This document shows, one piece after another, positions 8,780 to 52,200 of a DNA stretch of 64,000 nt. This stretch comes from Acridotheres tristis (Eukaryota > Chordata > Aves > Passeriformes > Sturnidae), in contig CM072919.1 in the NCBI GenBank assembly GCA_037013685.1, positions 32,405,435 through 32,469,434 of the forward strand, given 5' to 3'. Below the pieces are notes generated by a model. It had not been told where the DNA came from. It ran no database searches and was given only the letters and a program-made list of their open reading frames with translations. Every line of letters starts with the position of its first letter. The stretch's first letter is position 1. A program made the position numbers and the translations under genes.

Positions 8780-9262
8780 CTGGCAAGGCTGCACATCGAG
8801 CGCCGTGTGCAATTCTGGGCTGCTCACTTTAAAAAGGACATTGATGTGCTGGAGCACGTTTGGAGAAGGGAACAAGACTAATGAAAGAACCAGAAAACAT
8901 GTTTTATGGAAACAGGCTAAGGGAGCTGGGGTTGTTTAGTCTCCAGAATGGGAGGCTCGGGGTGACCCCATCACTGTAGTGAGGTGGGTGTCAGTCTTTC
9001 TTGCCGTGCCTGCAGTGAGAGGACAAGAGGAAATGGCCTTAATCTGAGACACTGGAGATTCAGATTAAATATTAGAAAAAAAAAAATCATTGTCAAGGTG
9101 GTCAGGCACTGGAAAAGGTTGCCCAGAGAGGCGGTGGAGTCCCCCACCCCTTTTGTTTAAGCATCCGGTTTCTGGAGATGTGGTTTAAGGGTACAATGGC
9201 AGTGCTGCGTAGATGGTTGGACTGGGTGACCTTGAAGCTCTCCTCCAGACTCCGTGATTCTG
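8780..9262 (+). mobile_element. CR1 retroposon 3' fragment, plus orientation, abutting the ELP1 promoter
   Basis: CR1 sense landmarks in order: GACATTGATGTGCTGGAGC, AGAGGACAAGAGGAAATGGCC, CACTGGAAAAGGTTGCCCAGAGAGG, GGTTGGACTGGGTGACCTTG and a CCGTGATTCTG end. It is inverted relative to the fragment at 8035-8485 and stops where the CpG-rich ELP1 promoter starts, about 260 bp before the ELP1 start codon. Confidence 0.87.
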
Positions 9263-9522
9263 TTATTTGTGCAGGCTTACAGGGAGCTCGCAGCGCTGCA
9301 TCTGCCACCTGAACCACGGCCGCTCGCAGTCGCAGGCCCGGCGCTGCCGCCCGGCCCGTGAGGGGAAGGAGGGGCCGCGCTGCGCCTGCCAGAGCGACAC
9401 CGCGCACGGCGCTTGCGCTCGCTCGCCCGCCCGCCCGCGCTGCACGACATGGCGGCGCCCTGAGGCGGTGGCGCTGCCCGGCTTCCCTCGCTCTCCGGCC
9501 TCCATCGCTCGCTCCCTCCACC
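9263..9522 (+). promoter_or_regulatory. ELP1: ELP1 CpG-rich promoter and 5' UTR
   Basis: A GC- and CpG-dense block with no TATA box, typical of a housekeeping promoter. GCGCACGGCGC at 9402-9412 resembles an NRF1 site. GACATGGCGGC at 9446-9456 resembles a YY1 element, which often lies just after the start site. A four-codon upstream reading frame (MAAP then TGA, 9449-9463) starts inside that element. In mammals the first ELP1 exon is non-coding; I could not separate such an exon here. Confidence 0.6.
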
Positions 9523-40810
<31,288 letters not shown>

Positions 40811-42090
40811 CCAGAAGCCAAGGAAGCCCTGTGGACTCTGAACTCTTAACTTTTCTTATAATTGCATTATATTTTGCAGAAGTCATTGCTGTTCTGGTGT
40901 TTCTGATACACTGTTCTTAGGGCTGTGGAAGTGAAGTGTCCCTCTGTTTGGTGCAGCTGTGACTGTGATCCATATGGTGTCACACTTACAGGCACAACCA
41001 CTCGTCCACTGCAGAGGTGGTTTGTGAGGCTGGGGAGCAAAAGGATATGCAGCTCTGAAAGCTCCTGCCACTGTTCCCCACTTCTGGATGAAGCAATCCC
41101 ATCAGTATTGGATGGATTCTCTGCTGTCCCTCCGTCCCAGAGTTGATACCTGCCATGATGACAGGCCACATTTTAAGCACTTCGACCTGCTGTAGAGAAC
41201 TCTCCTGTAAGACGTACCAGCAAATTGCTGTAGTTGCTAAACAAAGTTTGTGTTTTCTCTGCTGAGGCTGGGTGTTGCTGATACCATATTTTCATGATTG
41301 CTTTGTTACATCAGAATGAATCCTGCAGTGCCAACAGCCGTTGCTGTATTGAAACTGGGCCCATTCACACCAGGGCGGTCTTGGACAGAGGAAAACAAGA
41401 ATAAAAGCTAGGCAGAGGTGTCGGTGTCACACTCTGCTGGGTAGTGCTACCCTTATTATCTGGGATCAAAGCATGTAGACTAATTCTGCTTTATGGCACT
41501 GACAGATCAGCAGCTGTACCCTGATAATGCTGTGCACTATTGCAGAACCCTGTCATCTAGAAACTGGTCTTGTACTAAGAATCAGGTTCTACCCCAGAAT
41601 ACTTCTGTGATCTGATGCAAGAAGTAACAGCAGCAGTTCTAGGAGCAGAGCAAACCCTTTCAGTGGTAGCATCCCCTTCTTGGTTAATTTTGGCCTGGCA
41701 GCTGCAGTGTTCAGGCCATTTTTGTTGGGTGCTGCAGAAAAACCCACACAAACAAGGTGCTTACTGTCTGTTGGAGGTGTTTAATAGCACAGCAGTGAGC
41801 TATGTTCTGACTGCACAGCATGAGCACGTGCAGTACTACTGCAGGTCACTGTTTTTGTGTGGCATGAGCTCCATCAAATTGGAGTTGCCATTTGGTCTTG
41901 CATTGTATGTCTTGGGCTTGGTGGAGAGGAGTGTTAAAAGTCTTTTGTCAGTGTGAAGCACTGGAGCACATCTCATTTCCAGTTGTCAGTTTCAATTGTG
42001 TGGGGATAACTTAAGCCTGTTGTCAAATACTGTGACTACACTGGAAAGAGATTTTCTAAAAGTAAATAAAGCCTTTTGAGGTGGCAAAAC
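40811..42090 (+). other. ELP1: ELP1 3' UTR with two candidate polyadenylation signals
   Basis: The TAA is followed by non-coding sequence with AATAAA at 41400-41405 and again at 42065-42070. Either could end the transcript, giving a 3' UTR of about 0.6 or 1.27 kb. A 113-codon open frame at 41615-41956 lies between them and has no recognisable protein features. Confidence 0.6.
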
Positions 42091-45000
42091 ACATGAGAGG
42101 CTTTACAGGGCAAGACTGTTTAACAGGCTCTCAGTCTTCGAAATGGTAGCAGAGCACAGTCCATGGTAAAATACAGAAGCCATCTACCAGATCTGGAGAA
42201 AGGGTTGATGAGGAAGTCTGTGCTCCTCTGCAGAGCACTCTGGCCCTGAAACTGAAATGTGACACTGACACCAGTAATTCCTGACATTCCTAAATCTGAT
42301 GCCAGGAAATGCTGTCATCTTGCACAACCTAATCTATTGACTAGAAAGAGAACACAAGAAAAGGTTAAATTGCCACTGGCTTACTGAGGATTCTTGTACC
42401 TAAGTATGTGTATGATTGCTTTTCGATCATGGTGATGGTGAAAACCAAAGACCCTTTTGTGTTAGGCTTGCTTTCTTGATCTCCCACCAAGGCAAAACCC
42501 CTTTAAATCTGCCATGCAAATGAAAGACCAGTCTTCTAAATCACTCAGCACTGAATTCTTCTTGTCTTCCCCTACACCTTTCTCTCCTGAGTGAACTTGG
42601 AGTAAGGAGCAGTAGAGCTGGGAGCAGCACCTAGTGTTGGTGAGCCTGGAGGGGGCATGTCCTGCTTACTACTTCTGCAGTTGCTGAACCTTCGTTTATT
42701 CTCAGCAGCAGCTAGGAGTCAGCTTTCCCTTGATTTCTGCTGGCGTGTTCTTTTGCTTTCTTAGTGGAGCATGTAATCTTGAAATATACTCAGCTTTAGT
42801 TACTGTCGTTACTGACACGTTGAATTTGCTCTGATGAATTCTGTGGAGGCTCCTATAAACAGTTATCAGGAATGGAAGTAAGTCATTAATGCAGAAATAT
42901 GGAGTTAACTTTAAAAATTTCTCAGCCTCTGAGCAAATATGACTATATGGAAACCTGTTTCTCTTGTTAGGTATGTTTCACCTGTCTGCTGATTAGCTTC
43001 ATTAAACACAAAAGGAAAATAAATCCATCAAGTTCAGTAGGAATTTTCATGAACAGATCCACAAACAGTGTGGTTCATTGGAGCGAAAGGTCTTGTTAGA
43101 TTTCCAGTGATAAACACACCTGCAAAATACAAGTCTATACTATGTACAGCTGTTCCCAGGTGTACTCCAATGGAGTCAGAGCCACAGATCTTTCCAAAGA
43201 GGCATCCCTACTCAGTGGAAAAAGCAAGTAAGACCCTTGACTTGTCTGCAAGGTGGTCATGTTTTCATTTTCTGCCTTGGAGGCTTTCAAAGAATAAATT
43301 TATTATTTTGGGGAGAAGCAGAGATAAGACTATAGTCAAATATTCTGTAACTGCGATTGTCATTGGAGAGGAGAGGGAGAGAACCACTTTCTGTGTAAAT
43401 GAGTATTGCAAAGAGAGGATAAAGGCAGTGGGGTTTTCATAAGAGAGTGAGCACCACTCTCACCTGGATAGCTGCAGGGGCAGCTAGAGTCACTTGGCCT
43501 CTCACCCCATCAGCCTACCATCAGCCCATGTTCATCCTTTCACCACTTATCTTGTGGCACCTCTCATTGGAAGTCCTTACCACATGTTCCTTGGCTTTAG
43601 GCCTCATTCCTGTAACTATCACAGAAGATAACACAGCTCCAGAAGAGGTGTAATTGCAGCCAGGGATGGAAGGAAGATGCTTTATCATCACTGGCTGCTG
43701 AGTGTTAAGTTTATGCTGCTATTCTGAGTCTCTCTTCCAACAAAGATGTCGAGTTAGTTGCTTGCAGTCTCCTGTATGGACTTACCAGCTGTAGATGAAA
43801 GATTGGAGGAAGGCTCTGGGTCCCCTGCACAGATGCAAAGTAACCTGTGACAACATCGGTGTTTTCTGCCTTAGTTTCCTTCATGGCCTTGAGGCTACCC
43901 CTGTAGGTGGCTGCCCCTTGTTGGCTTCAGAGAGCTTGTGCCCACTGCTGCCTTCCTGCAGACTTTTCCCATACAGTGGTGACCTTACACAGCAAGTGCT
44001 GGACATGCTGCCCTGCCTCCCCCTGGGGTCAGGGCTGGTGGCAGTTCTTCTGGTGATTCCGCTAATTTACATCATACATAGGCTTGTCCCTCTACATCTG
44101 AGTGTGTGGCAACTGACTTGGCTGCATGCTGTTCCCATACAGATGGATTATAGGGGTTTATGCTTCACTCTGACCTGCTCTGAGAGGTACTAAAACCGTG
44201 ACTCCCACCCAGATGTGATGGGCCAAAAGCAGTGCATTTCACTGTGAAGAAGCATGGCTTCCCATTCTTGCCTGTGTCTGCCATAAGAAAGAACACAGCT
44301 CTCCAGCATTTGCAACTGGCCTTTGTCCAAAATTATTTCCTGTTGCAAAGCATTAGCACTTTACCTCGAGCCAGCTGAAGCCCTAGTTTGTGTCAAGAAT
44401 GAATTCACAAACTGGCTGTGCTTTTGTCATTGTTCCTAACTCTATAAGCTTTATTTTATAATTTAAGGCATATTATTATTGATGTCAACAAAAGCTGAAC
44501 TGAGGCTGGTGTTTTAAATTAGGCCATGACCAATCCTTCACCTTACTGTATGCCACTCTGGTGAAAGATGAATGGTTTAAGAAAAAATTTTGCACAGTGA
44601 GTCACAGGAGAACAATAAATACTTTAAAGGCACAGAAAAGTGGGAAATGGCAAGGTCTTGCAGAGTAGTTTTGAAACAAGTAGAGAACACAAACAGAAAT
44701 CTTGAATAAGATACTGGACATTGCATTTGGCAACGTTCCATATGTTTTACTGGAAATGTTTTACTGGAATTAACTAAATCAGCTAAAAAAGCATTCTTTA
44801 GATGAACATAGCTTATTACAATGTGAAAACCACATCTCTAAGCTTAAATTACCCACCTCCAAATTAAGAATCCTACCTACTGAACACATGCAATAAATTA
44901 AAAATGCATTGTATCTTTAAATCGAAGCAGGCAAAAGAGTGTCCAATACCTATCGAGTAGGCAGATATTTAGACATCAGGTGAGTGCAGACTTAGATATT

Positions 45001-46080
45001 TTGAAAGTGCTTGGCTAGAAGTGCGTGTGCTGGCTTTGTGGATTCACCACCCAGCACCCATCTCTGTACAAACATGAAATAAACACAACCCTCTGTATGC
45101 ATTGGCTCCTTGCATACCCAGGTTGAAAGAATACACTTTGGAGGGCAGTTTTACGACAGAAACATCTTTTCCAGCAACATCAACTTACTACTTGCCCCAT
45201 TTGAGTGGGGCAACATGCTGCTGCATGGGGGAATGGAAGAAGCAGACACTCTCCCCACAGAATGTGTTATTGTTAGGAGCAGCATTTTGCTTGTATAGCA
45301 AAAGCTCTGTGCACTCTTTTGCTGAAAGCCATTTCACCCAGAGAGCATCTTACTTAACTCAAAGCTAGGCTTAGGATGAAGTTGAACTGTACAAACCAAA
45401 TCTGAACGCAAGAGATTTTTATTAGTAGTGTTCTGCTGCTTTGGGAAGTTCACATCTTGACAACAACCAAATGATTAGAGGCTCACTAAAATCCTGATTG
45501 GAGAAAGAGGGCAGGATTAAAGCACAGAATTTCTGTACCAACCTCAACATACACAGACAAGCAACTACAAATCTTGATAGTTTTATTACTCTGGGAAGCA
45601 GTAAAGCTGGTCATTGTGTATTACACATGTATTTCATATAAAAACGTTTAAATACATCCTTGTACTCAAAAGAGATTGTTTGCCTGAGCAGTGGCTGTCC
45701 TGGCACCCTGATGAGGGGCAAAGTGCACACCATGGCTGAGGGGCAGTTCAGCAGTACTGAACTGTCAGGCCTTCCAGTGGGGATTATCAGCTGTTGCTCC
45801 TTCCCCTCCACTGACAGTACATTCTGTCAGCCACACCAGTGCCTGCAACATTAACGTGTAGGAGGAACTTCAGTGGTAGGCAGAAACCACCAATAGAAAG
45901 GCCTCTAAATCATTGTTTCTTTCCCAGTAGAAACCTAGACCTGGGTTCAGTTCAGCTTCTGAGTTAAAACAAATCCTTTCATCCAAACAAAGCACTTCTC
46001 CCAGACTTCTTCAGTTCACTTACAGATTAGTGTGGCTGTATCACAATAAAGCTGCAACCAAAAAGTTTCTATTTCAGAAG
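42091..46080. other. Intergenic region between convergent ELP1 and APTX
   Basis: About 4 kb of unique-looking, moderately AT-rich sequence. I see no supported exon, RNA gene, CR1 or LTR in it. The longest open frame (43795-44193, 132 codons, plus) is hydrophobic in its second half but has no conserved motif or start context to support it. Confidence 0.6.
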
Positions 46081-46290
46081 TCACTTTATTTGTATTTTTA
46101 GTAAGGAGAAGAAGACGGCTTGGGTTTTTGTTGAAGCTATTACTAAATTAGAATCCTGCTGTTTCCAGGCTACTTTTCCCTGCATTACATTTGTCATTCC
46201 AGTTAATAAACATACATTTCTGTGAACATTTTGTGGTCTTTGTGTTGGCTTGAAATCTAAAGACAGATTGAAAGGTGATTTTTTGCAAAA
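46081..46290 (-). other. APTX: APTX 3' UTR and polyadenylation signal
   Basis: TTTATT at 46085-46090 is AATAAA on the minus strand, about 200 nt after the APTX stop codon. An AATAAA on the plus strand at about 46045-46050 is separate and may have no role. Confidence 0.55.
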
Positions 46291-49200
46291 TCATTTTGGC
46301 CAATGTTTCTTAAGATGTTCCTTTAACTGTGGGATTGTAGACAGCTGTTGTTTACAGCGATGGCATCTGAGGGGAAGCTTGAGAAGTTCAGAGGTATGGT
46401 CTTTCACCATCACTTTTCCCTTGCTTCTTACCATCTCTATCACATCTGGGGATAAAAATAAAAAAGACCAAAAGCATTGAGATCAGGTAGCATCATGAAA
46501 CACGACACTGCAAATCTGTGCACTATTTTGCATGCACAGTGTGTCATTGCTACATTCTAATTTAAACCAGCCACAAAATTTGTTGACTTTTACTCAGTGC
46601 TACTCCCCAGTATTTTATATTAAATAAAACTTTTCACTTGCTGCAATAAAATGTATGACTTGCACATTTGTTTGGAATAAAAGCCCGAAGCCAGAACATA
46701 CAAGCAGGATTATATGTTATGAAATACTTTTCTAATCATTACCTTGAGAGTTTAAGAAGTATTCTGTAGTAAAAGAATTCCAGTGCTTTTTGGTTTTGAG
46801 AGCTGGAGAATCAAAATCCTGGCTGATTACATGCAAATGTAGCTGACTGAAAAAAAATATAATGTAGATATGAGAGAAGAAGGTTAATGCTCAAAGTTAT
46901 TTTGCAGTTGAATCAGTTGCAAACATGATTCAGCAGAATGCAGCCTTGTGTGTCAGTCCTGACCCTCTGACAGAAGAAATACAGTCTCTTTTGGAAGCAT
47001 TGTCTCTTGCCAAGCATTTCATTTATAAACAGTCAGGGTCACTAGCCTGCATATTTCATTGGCCCCTCACTGCAGTCTATATTCCTGCTAGTTTCCAAAA
47101 AGGTGGAGACAGTAGTGTTAGCAAACCAAAGGTTTATTAAAGGTTTATTAATAAACCAAACTTTTATTATTTGTAGAGTTAATTGAATGAGATTTGATCA
47201 GTGCTCAAAAGCTTCATTCAAGAACTGGAGAACAACTGACTGCAGTATCAACAGGCACTTGGACACTCTAAGGTCTGGACCTAGACACAAGATTCAAATC
47301 CTTGCTTGGTATTAAACAGGACTTGACAGGTCTAGGTGTCAGTCTCTAATCCCACACTGGTGCCCTGAGTGGGGGACGCCTGAGCACTGGCAGCAGTGCT
47401 CCTGTCACAGGGGCTGGGCCACAGGTATCCCACAGCTCCAGGCACCAACCTCTGCTAGAGAAGCCCAACAGGCATTTCCCACCACGGCCAAGATGCCTGT
47501 GCATTGGGATCTCTACAGCAGTGCGGGGCAAAGGACTGCACACCCAGCTGTCTGTAGTGTTGAGGAGGATTGCCCGTTCTTCAGCAATGCCAAATCTCCT
47601 CATGGATTTAGCCCCAGATTTGTGTTACTGGAAGAACAGTATGTCTACCACACGACTCCTCTAGGTCTTACCTCATACTGGGAATAGCATGGTACCCCAG
47701 TCTGAACTCCAGGCTCTCTCTGGCAGGGCACTGTTCGATCATTTTTTGCCCAACAGCATGCATATGTTCCAGGAGTTTAAGGTGGTCCCTGGTGACTGAC
47801 TTCAGACTTGTAATGGGGTCCCATGGTAAGACAAGCCAGTGGTAACGAGCTTTGGGATATTTATCCTTGATGACTACAGTCTTTTCATCTTTGTAAACCT
47901 TGCAAAAAATGAAGTAACTCGATTACTTTCTGATTGAAAGTCAAATATATTATTCCTGTAAGTACTATATTTAGTGGAGAGATGCTACTCAACAAGCACT
48001 TTTGCTGGAATTAAGTTGCTCCAGGATAAGCACACTCTTTCATAACACATACCAGGTAGTGATGGAGAAGTGTTCCAACATCCTTTTCCATATACTTTAT
48101 TATACAAGCAAAAAGCTTTCTCATCTTACTTTGCAGTAGTTAACCACAGCTACAGGTGTATATGAACTCTTGAAAATCACCTAGACTGAGATACCAGTGA
48201 GGCCTAGGGAGCTCAATTTCTATCAGGCTACATTCAAGCTCTTCAGTCACAAACAAAACCACTGTGCTCAATACAGAACATGTAGGAATGCACTGGGCTT
48301 CAGATTTCTGGAGTACAGATCTCCACCAGCATTACAAAGACAAAAATATTAAAGTCTGGGGAATTTCAGTTCATCCTACCCAGTGTGCTGCTTTGTGAGA
48401 TCACTATCACTCAAAAGGAGAATAGGTTCCTGTCTATCATGCCCTTCTTCCTGTTTTCACTTTGTTCTGCCTTCTGCAACAATTCAATGCAGCTAAGGAA
48501 GAGAAAGGGTTGGGAAGCTTGTGAAAAACAGTGGGGAGAACCCCGCAATAAAAAACTGCCAGGTTGTGTCTCTGGTCTCTTAGTAGTGCACTTGCTGATG
48601 AGAGATGGATGATATCTTTGTCGCCTTTGCTAGTTATTCTTGTATGTTTATATACACAGATCAGCCTTATTCTACAGGAAGGAAGATTAATATTCTATCA
48701 GTACACAAATCATAGGACTGATTCTTTCAGCCACAAGGTATTTTATACACACATATTAGTGTCTGCTCCTGCCACCAGTAGGAACAGGATCTCTTTCAAG
48801 TCTTTCCAGAAGAAAGAAGTATTGCCATTTAATATTTGATTAAAAAGAAAAGATAGGAGCTCTATTGTTTGTGTATTGAGATTGAAACAACAACTAATAA
48901 ACCTAACCTTCACTCATAAACAGTTATTTGTGTCTAACATTAAAAGAACAGTTTTAAAACCTGCTTACATTTTGGGTCAAGAAAGCCCTGTTTTGGTAAG
49001 TATATAGAATCCTGCTTCACAGATTAAAATTAAGCTTCGTGTTTAAAAAGGAAGAATTTCCATAGTTTTATCATCTCCTATAGACAGACTCATTTGAAAG
49101 TTATGGCAATTCTAGTACAATGAGCATCCAGTTCTCTTGTAAATCTAGCAGTTCATCACTTCACACCTGAACTTTAATAAAAAAATCCATCAAGAAATGG

Positions 49201-52200
49201 AGCCTTCTGTTTAGTTAGCAGCTAAGTGAGGAACTGACTCATGGATCAGGCACAAAGGGTTACAGTGAATGGGGTGACATCAGACTGGTGACCTGTCACT
49301 GGTGGGGTTCCACAGGGCTCCAACCTCAGCCCTGTGCTATTCAGCATTTTCATAGATGACCTGGACACAGGATTGGAAGGAATAGAAAACAAATTTGCTA
49401 ATGACACTAAACTAGGAGGAACTGTCCACTCCCTTGAAGGCAGGAAGGCCCTGCATAGAGACCTGGACAAATTAGAGGGCTGGGCAGAAGTTTAACAAGG
49501 GAAACTGCCGGAATCTGCACCTGGGACAGGGCAACCCTGGACATACAGAGAGACTGGGGAGAGAGAGACCAGAGAGCAGCTCCATGGAATGGGACCTGGG
49601 GCTCCTGGTCAATGGCAAGCTGAACATGAGTCAGCAGTGCCCCAGCAGCCAGGAGGGTCACCTGTGTCCTGGGCTGCTGCCAGGCAAGGGAGGGGATTGT
49701 CCTGCTCTGCACTGGAGCAGCTTCACCTCAAATGCTGGGGACAGTTTTGGGTGACACAATTGAAGATACAAAGTGTCCAAAGTGTCCAAAGGAGGCCTAA
49801 GGAGATGGTGAAGGGCCTTGAAAGGGAGCCATATGAGGAACAGTGAGGTCACTGGGTCTTTTCAGCCTGGAGGAGACTGAGGGGGCTTCCGTGTGAGAGG
49901 ACAAGAAGCAACAGGCACTGATCTCTTCACTCTCATGACCAGTGACAGGACCAAAGGGAATAGCCTGAAGCTGAGTAAGGAGAGGCTTAGGCTGGATATC
50001 AGGACAAGGTTCTTCACCCAGAGGGTGGCTAGGCACTGGAACAGGCTCCCCAGGGAATTTGTCATGGCACCAGGTCCATCAAGAGTTCAAGAAGTGCTCT
50101 CATGTACATGGTGTGATTTCTGTTGTCAGGGGATGTTCATTGCAGGGCTAAGAGTTGGATTCAATGATCCTGAAGGGTATCTTCCAATTCAACATACACT
50201 GACTCTAAATTATTTTCAGTGACAGTGATCATCATCTGAAACGGCCCAGTGAGGCCAGGGGTTAGATCCTGTCATTTGACATAAAGGCGTGAAAGTTAAG
50301 AGTTTGCTGGAAACCGGGAAATTGCACTAAGAATCATGACAGTGCTGACTGCTGGAGAATGGAAACCTCTGTGGCTTGCTCAGCTTCAGATGATAACCCC
50401 ATTTTAGTTGGTTTCCCTGAGGAAACAAAGCAACAGCAAAGTTCACCTGCTCTCCCATCAACTTTTTTGAAATCTATTGGCCAAATCTCACAGTACAGAG
50501 AACTCAAAGATAAGATAATGACACTCTGCAAAATCAGTACAGTAGAGACTCCCAAGTTAATGTTATTACAGAGAGAGATTCCAAGTACATATCAGCCCTT
50601 ATGCAGGACTCCACTGATTAACCAGACTGTTAAAACAAATTGCAGAAGGAAGAAGGAAAGCTCATTTAGCTTTGCTAGACAGGATCTACTGTAGAGTACA
50701 AGTATAAACCTCTCACCTGCATTTCTGGATCTTGCATGGAGCTCTTTAGACCCTGACTCCAGTGTCCTAAATGTTCCTATGACACAGAATGGGAAAAATA
50801 AATCGTAAGACAATTAAGAGCCCAATTATGTATTTTAAAGGATTCAGTTAAGAACATTCAATAATATACAGCAGTACAATAACAGCTGAATGACAGCTCA
50901 ATTATTTCCCTTCTATAAAATACCAACACACCTGCCCCAGCTGCCCCCAAAAAGCTACTTTTGAAAACTTTTAACAAAATACTGAGAAGATGGAAAGTTC
51001 AATCTTCCAAACATCGGAAATTTAACAACAGGGAGCTATAAATGTGTTTAATAATTTGCCTGCACGTGTCATGGCACAAGGCCCTCTGCTTCAGGGATCA
51101 CAAAAACCAAAGAAAGAACAAAGATCTCCATTAACTGTCCTATCCCAGTTATACTGCTCTGCACAGAACTAAGAAGTTGCAGTGCATGGCCTTATCCTTA
51201 GATGTACTGATTGTTTTATATTGTGTAGTGGCTTGTAGAGAAAACAAGAAAGGCACAGAAAGATCAAGCCAAACCAACCTATTTCTTAACTTGGCTACAG
51301 AACACCTAATAGACGTGCGTTTGAAGTGCACCTTTTTCAAAACAGATGTCTTAACTAATCGATAATGATACTCTTATAAAGGAAGACATTCAAATATTAT
51401 TATAGTGCTGGCAAGGAAACAGTAGGAGTTGTCATCTCCCTACTCATTCCACCAGAAATCTAATTATAATATTTTATAATAGCCCTAATATAACTAGCGC
51501 AAGTCCACAAATGAAGTAACCAGGTTAACTCACAGAAACCTGAGATTAAGATTTTGTCTTAAGTGGTCTTATTTCTGTGCCTTCTCCTCCAGCACTGCAC
51601 TAGTTTCAAAGGTCTTTTATTTTACCCATGTCACAGGGCTTTTAAAAGTTCCCTTTCAAAGATTCTGGCTGGTAACACTCACTAATGTAAACATGGTTCT
51701 GCCATACGGAATGAACAAAGCAGGAGAAGAAAAAAAAACTCAATGCAATTACAAACAAACTAAAAAAAAATTAAAAGACTCAGGTTGTTCTGTTCTCTGT
51801 GCGCTTGCTTTTAGATAACCACTCAAGAGGCAGGACTGTGTCCTTGAGTGACTCCAGCTAAATGGAACTCACGTGGACTGTACTTCTAGCAGAAACCAGA
51901 GATTAAATCCTCATTTGCTACAGGGAAGCCCCCTCACACACACCTAACCCTCAGATCAGGTTAGAATGGGTCCCAAGTAACTTTCCCAGAGTCTGGGTGA
52001 TGTCAGGAGCACATAACACCTCTCATGCTCTGTATACTTTGAGGATCTGTGCTCACCTGAGATGCCTGCCAACAGCAGAATCCACAAAAGACCTCCTCCT
52101 CTTGGAGGCAACAACTCCGGGAGAAAACAGCACAAATATTAGTACCAACACACTTGCCTTACTCCTTGAAGTTCCTTCATGTGTAGATACACTGGTATTG

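Noticed and set aside
43795..44193. 132-codon plus-strand frame between ELP1 and APTX
   Set aside because: No motif, no promoter or poly(A) context, and no similarity that I recognise.
49246..50036. Open frames in APTX intron 4
   Set aside because: They are fragments of a dead CR1 element.
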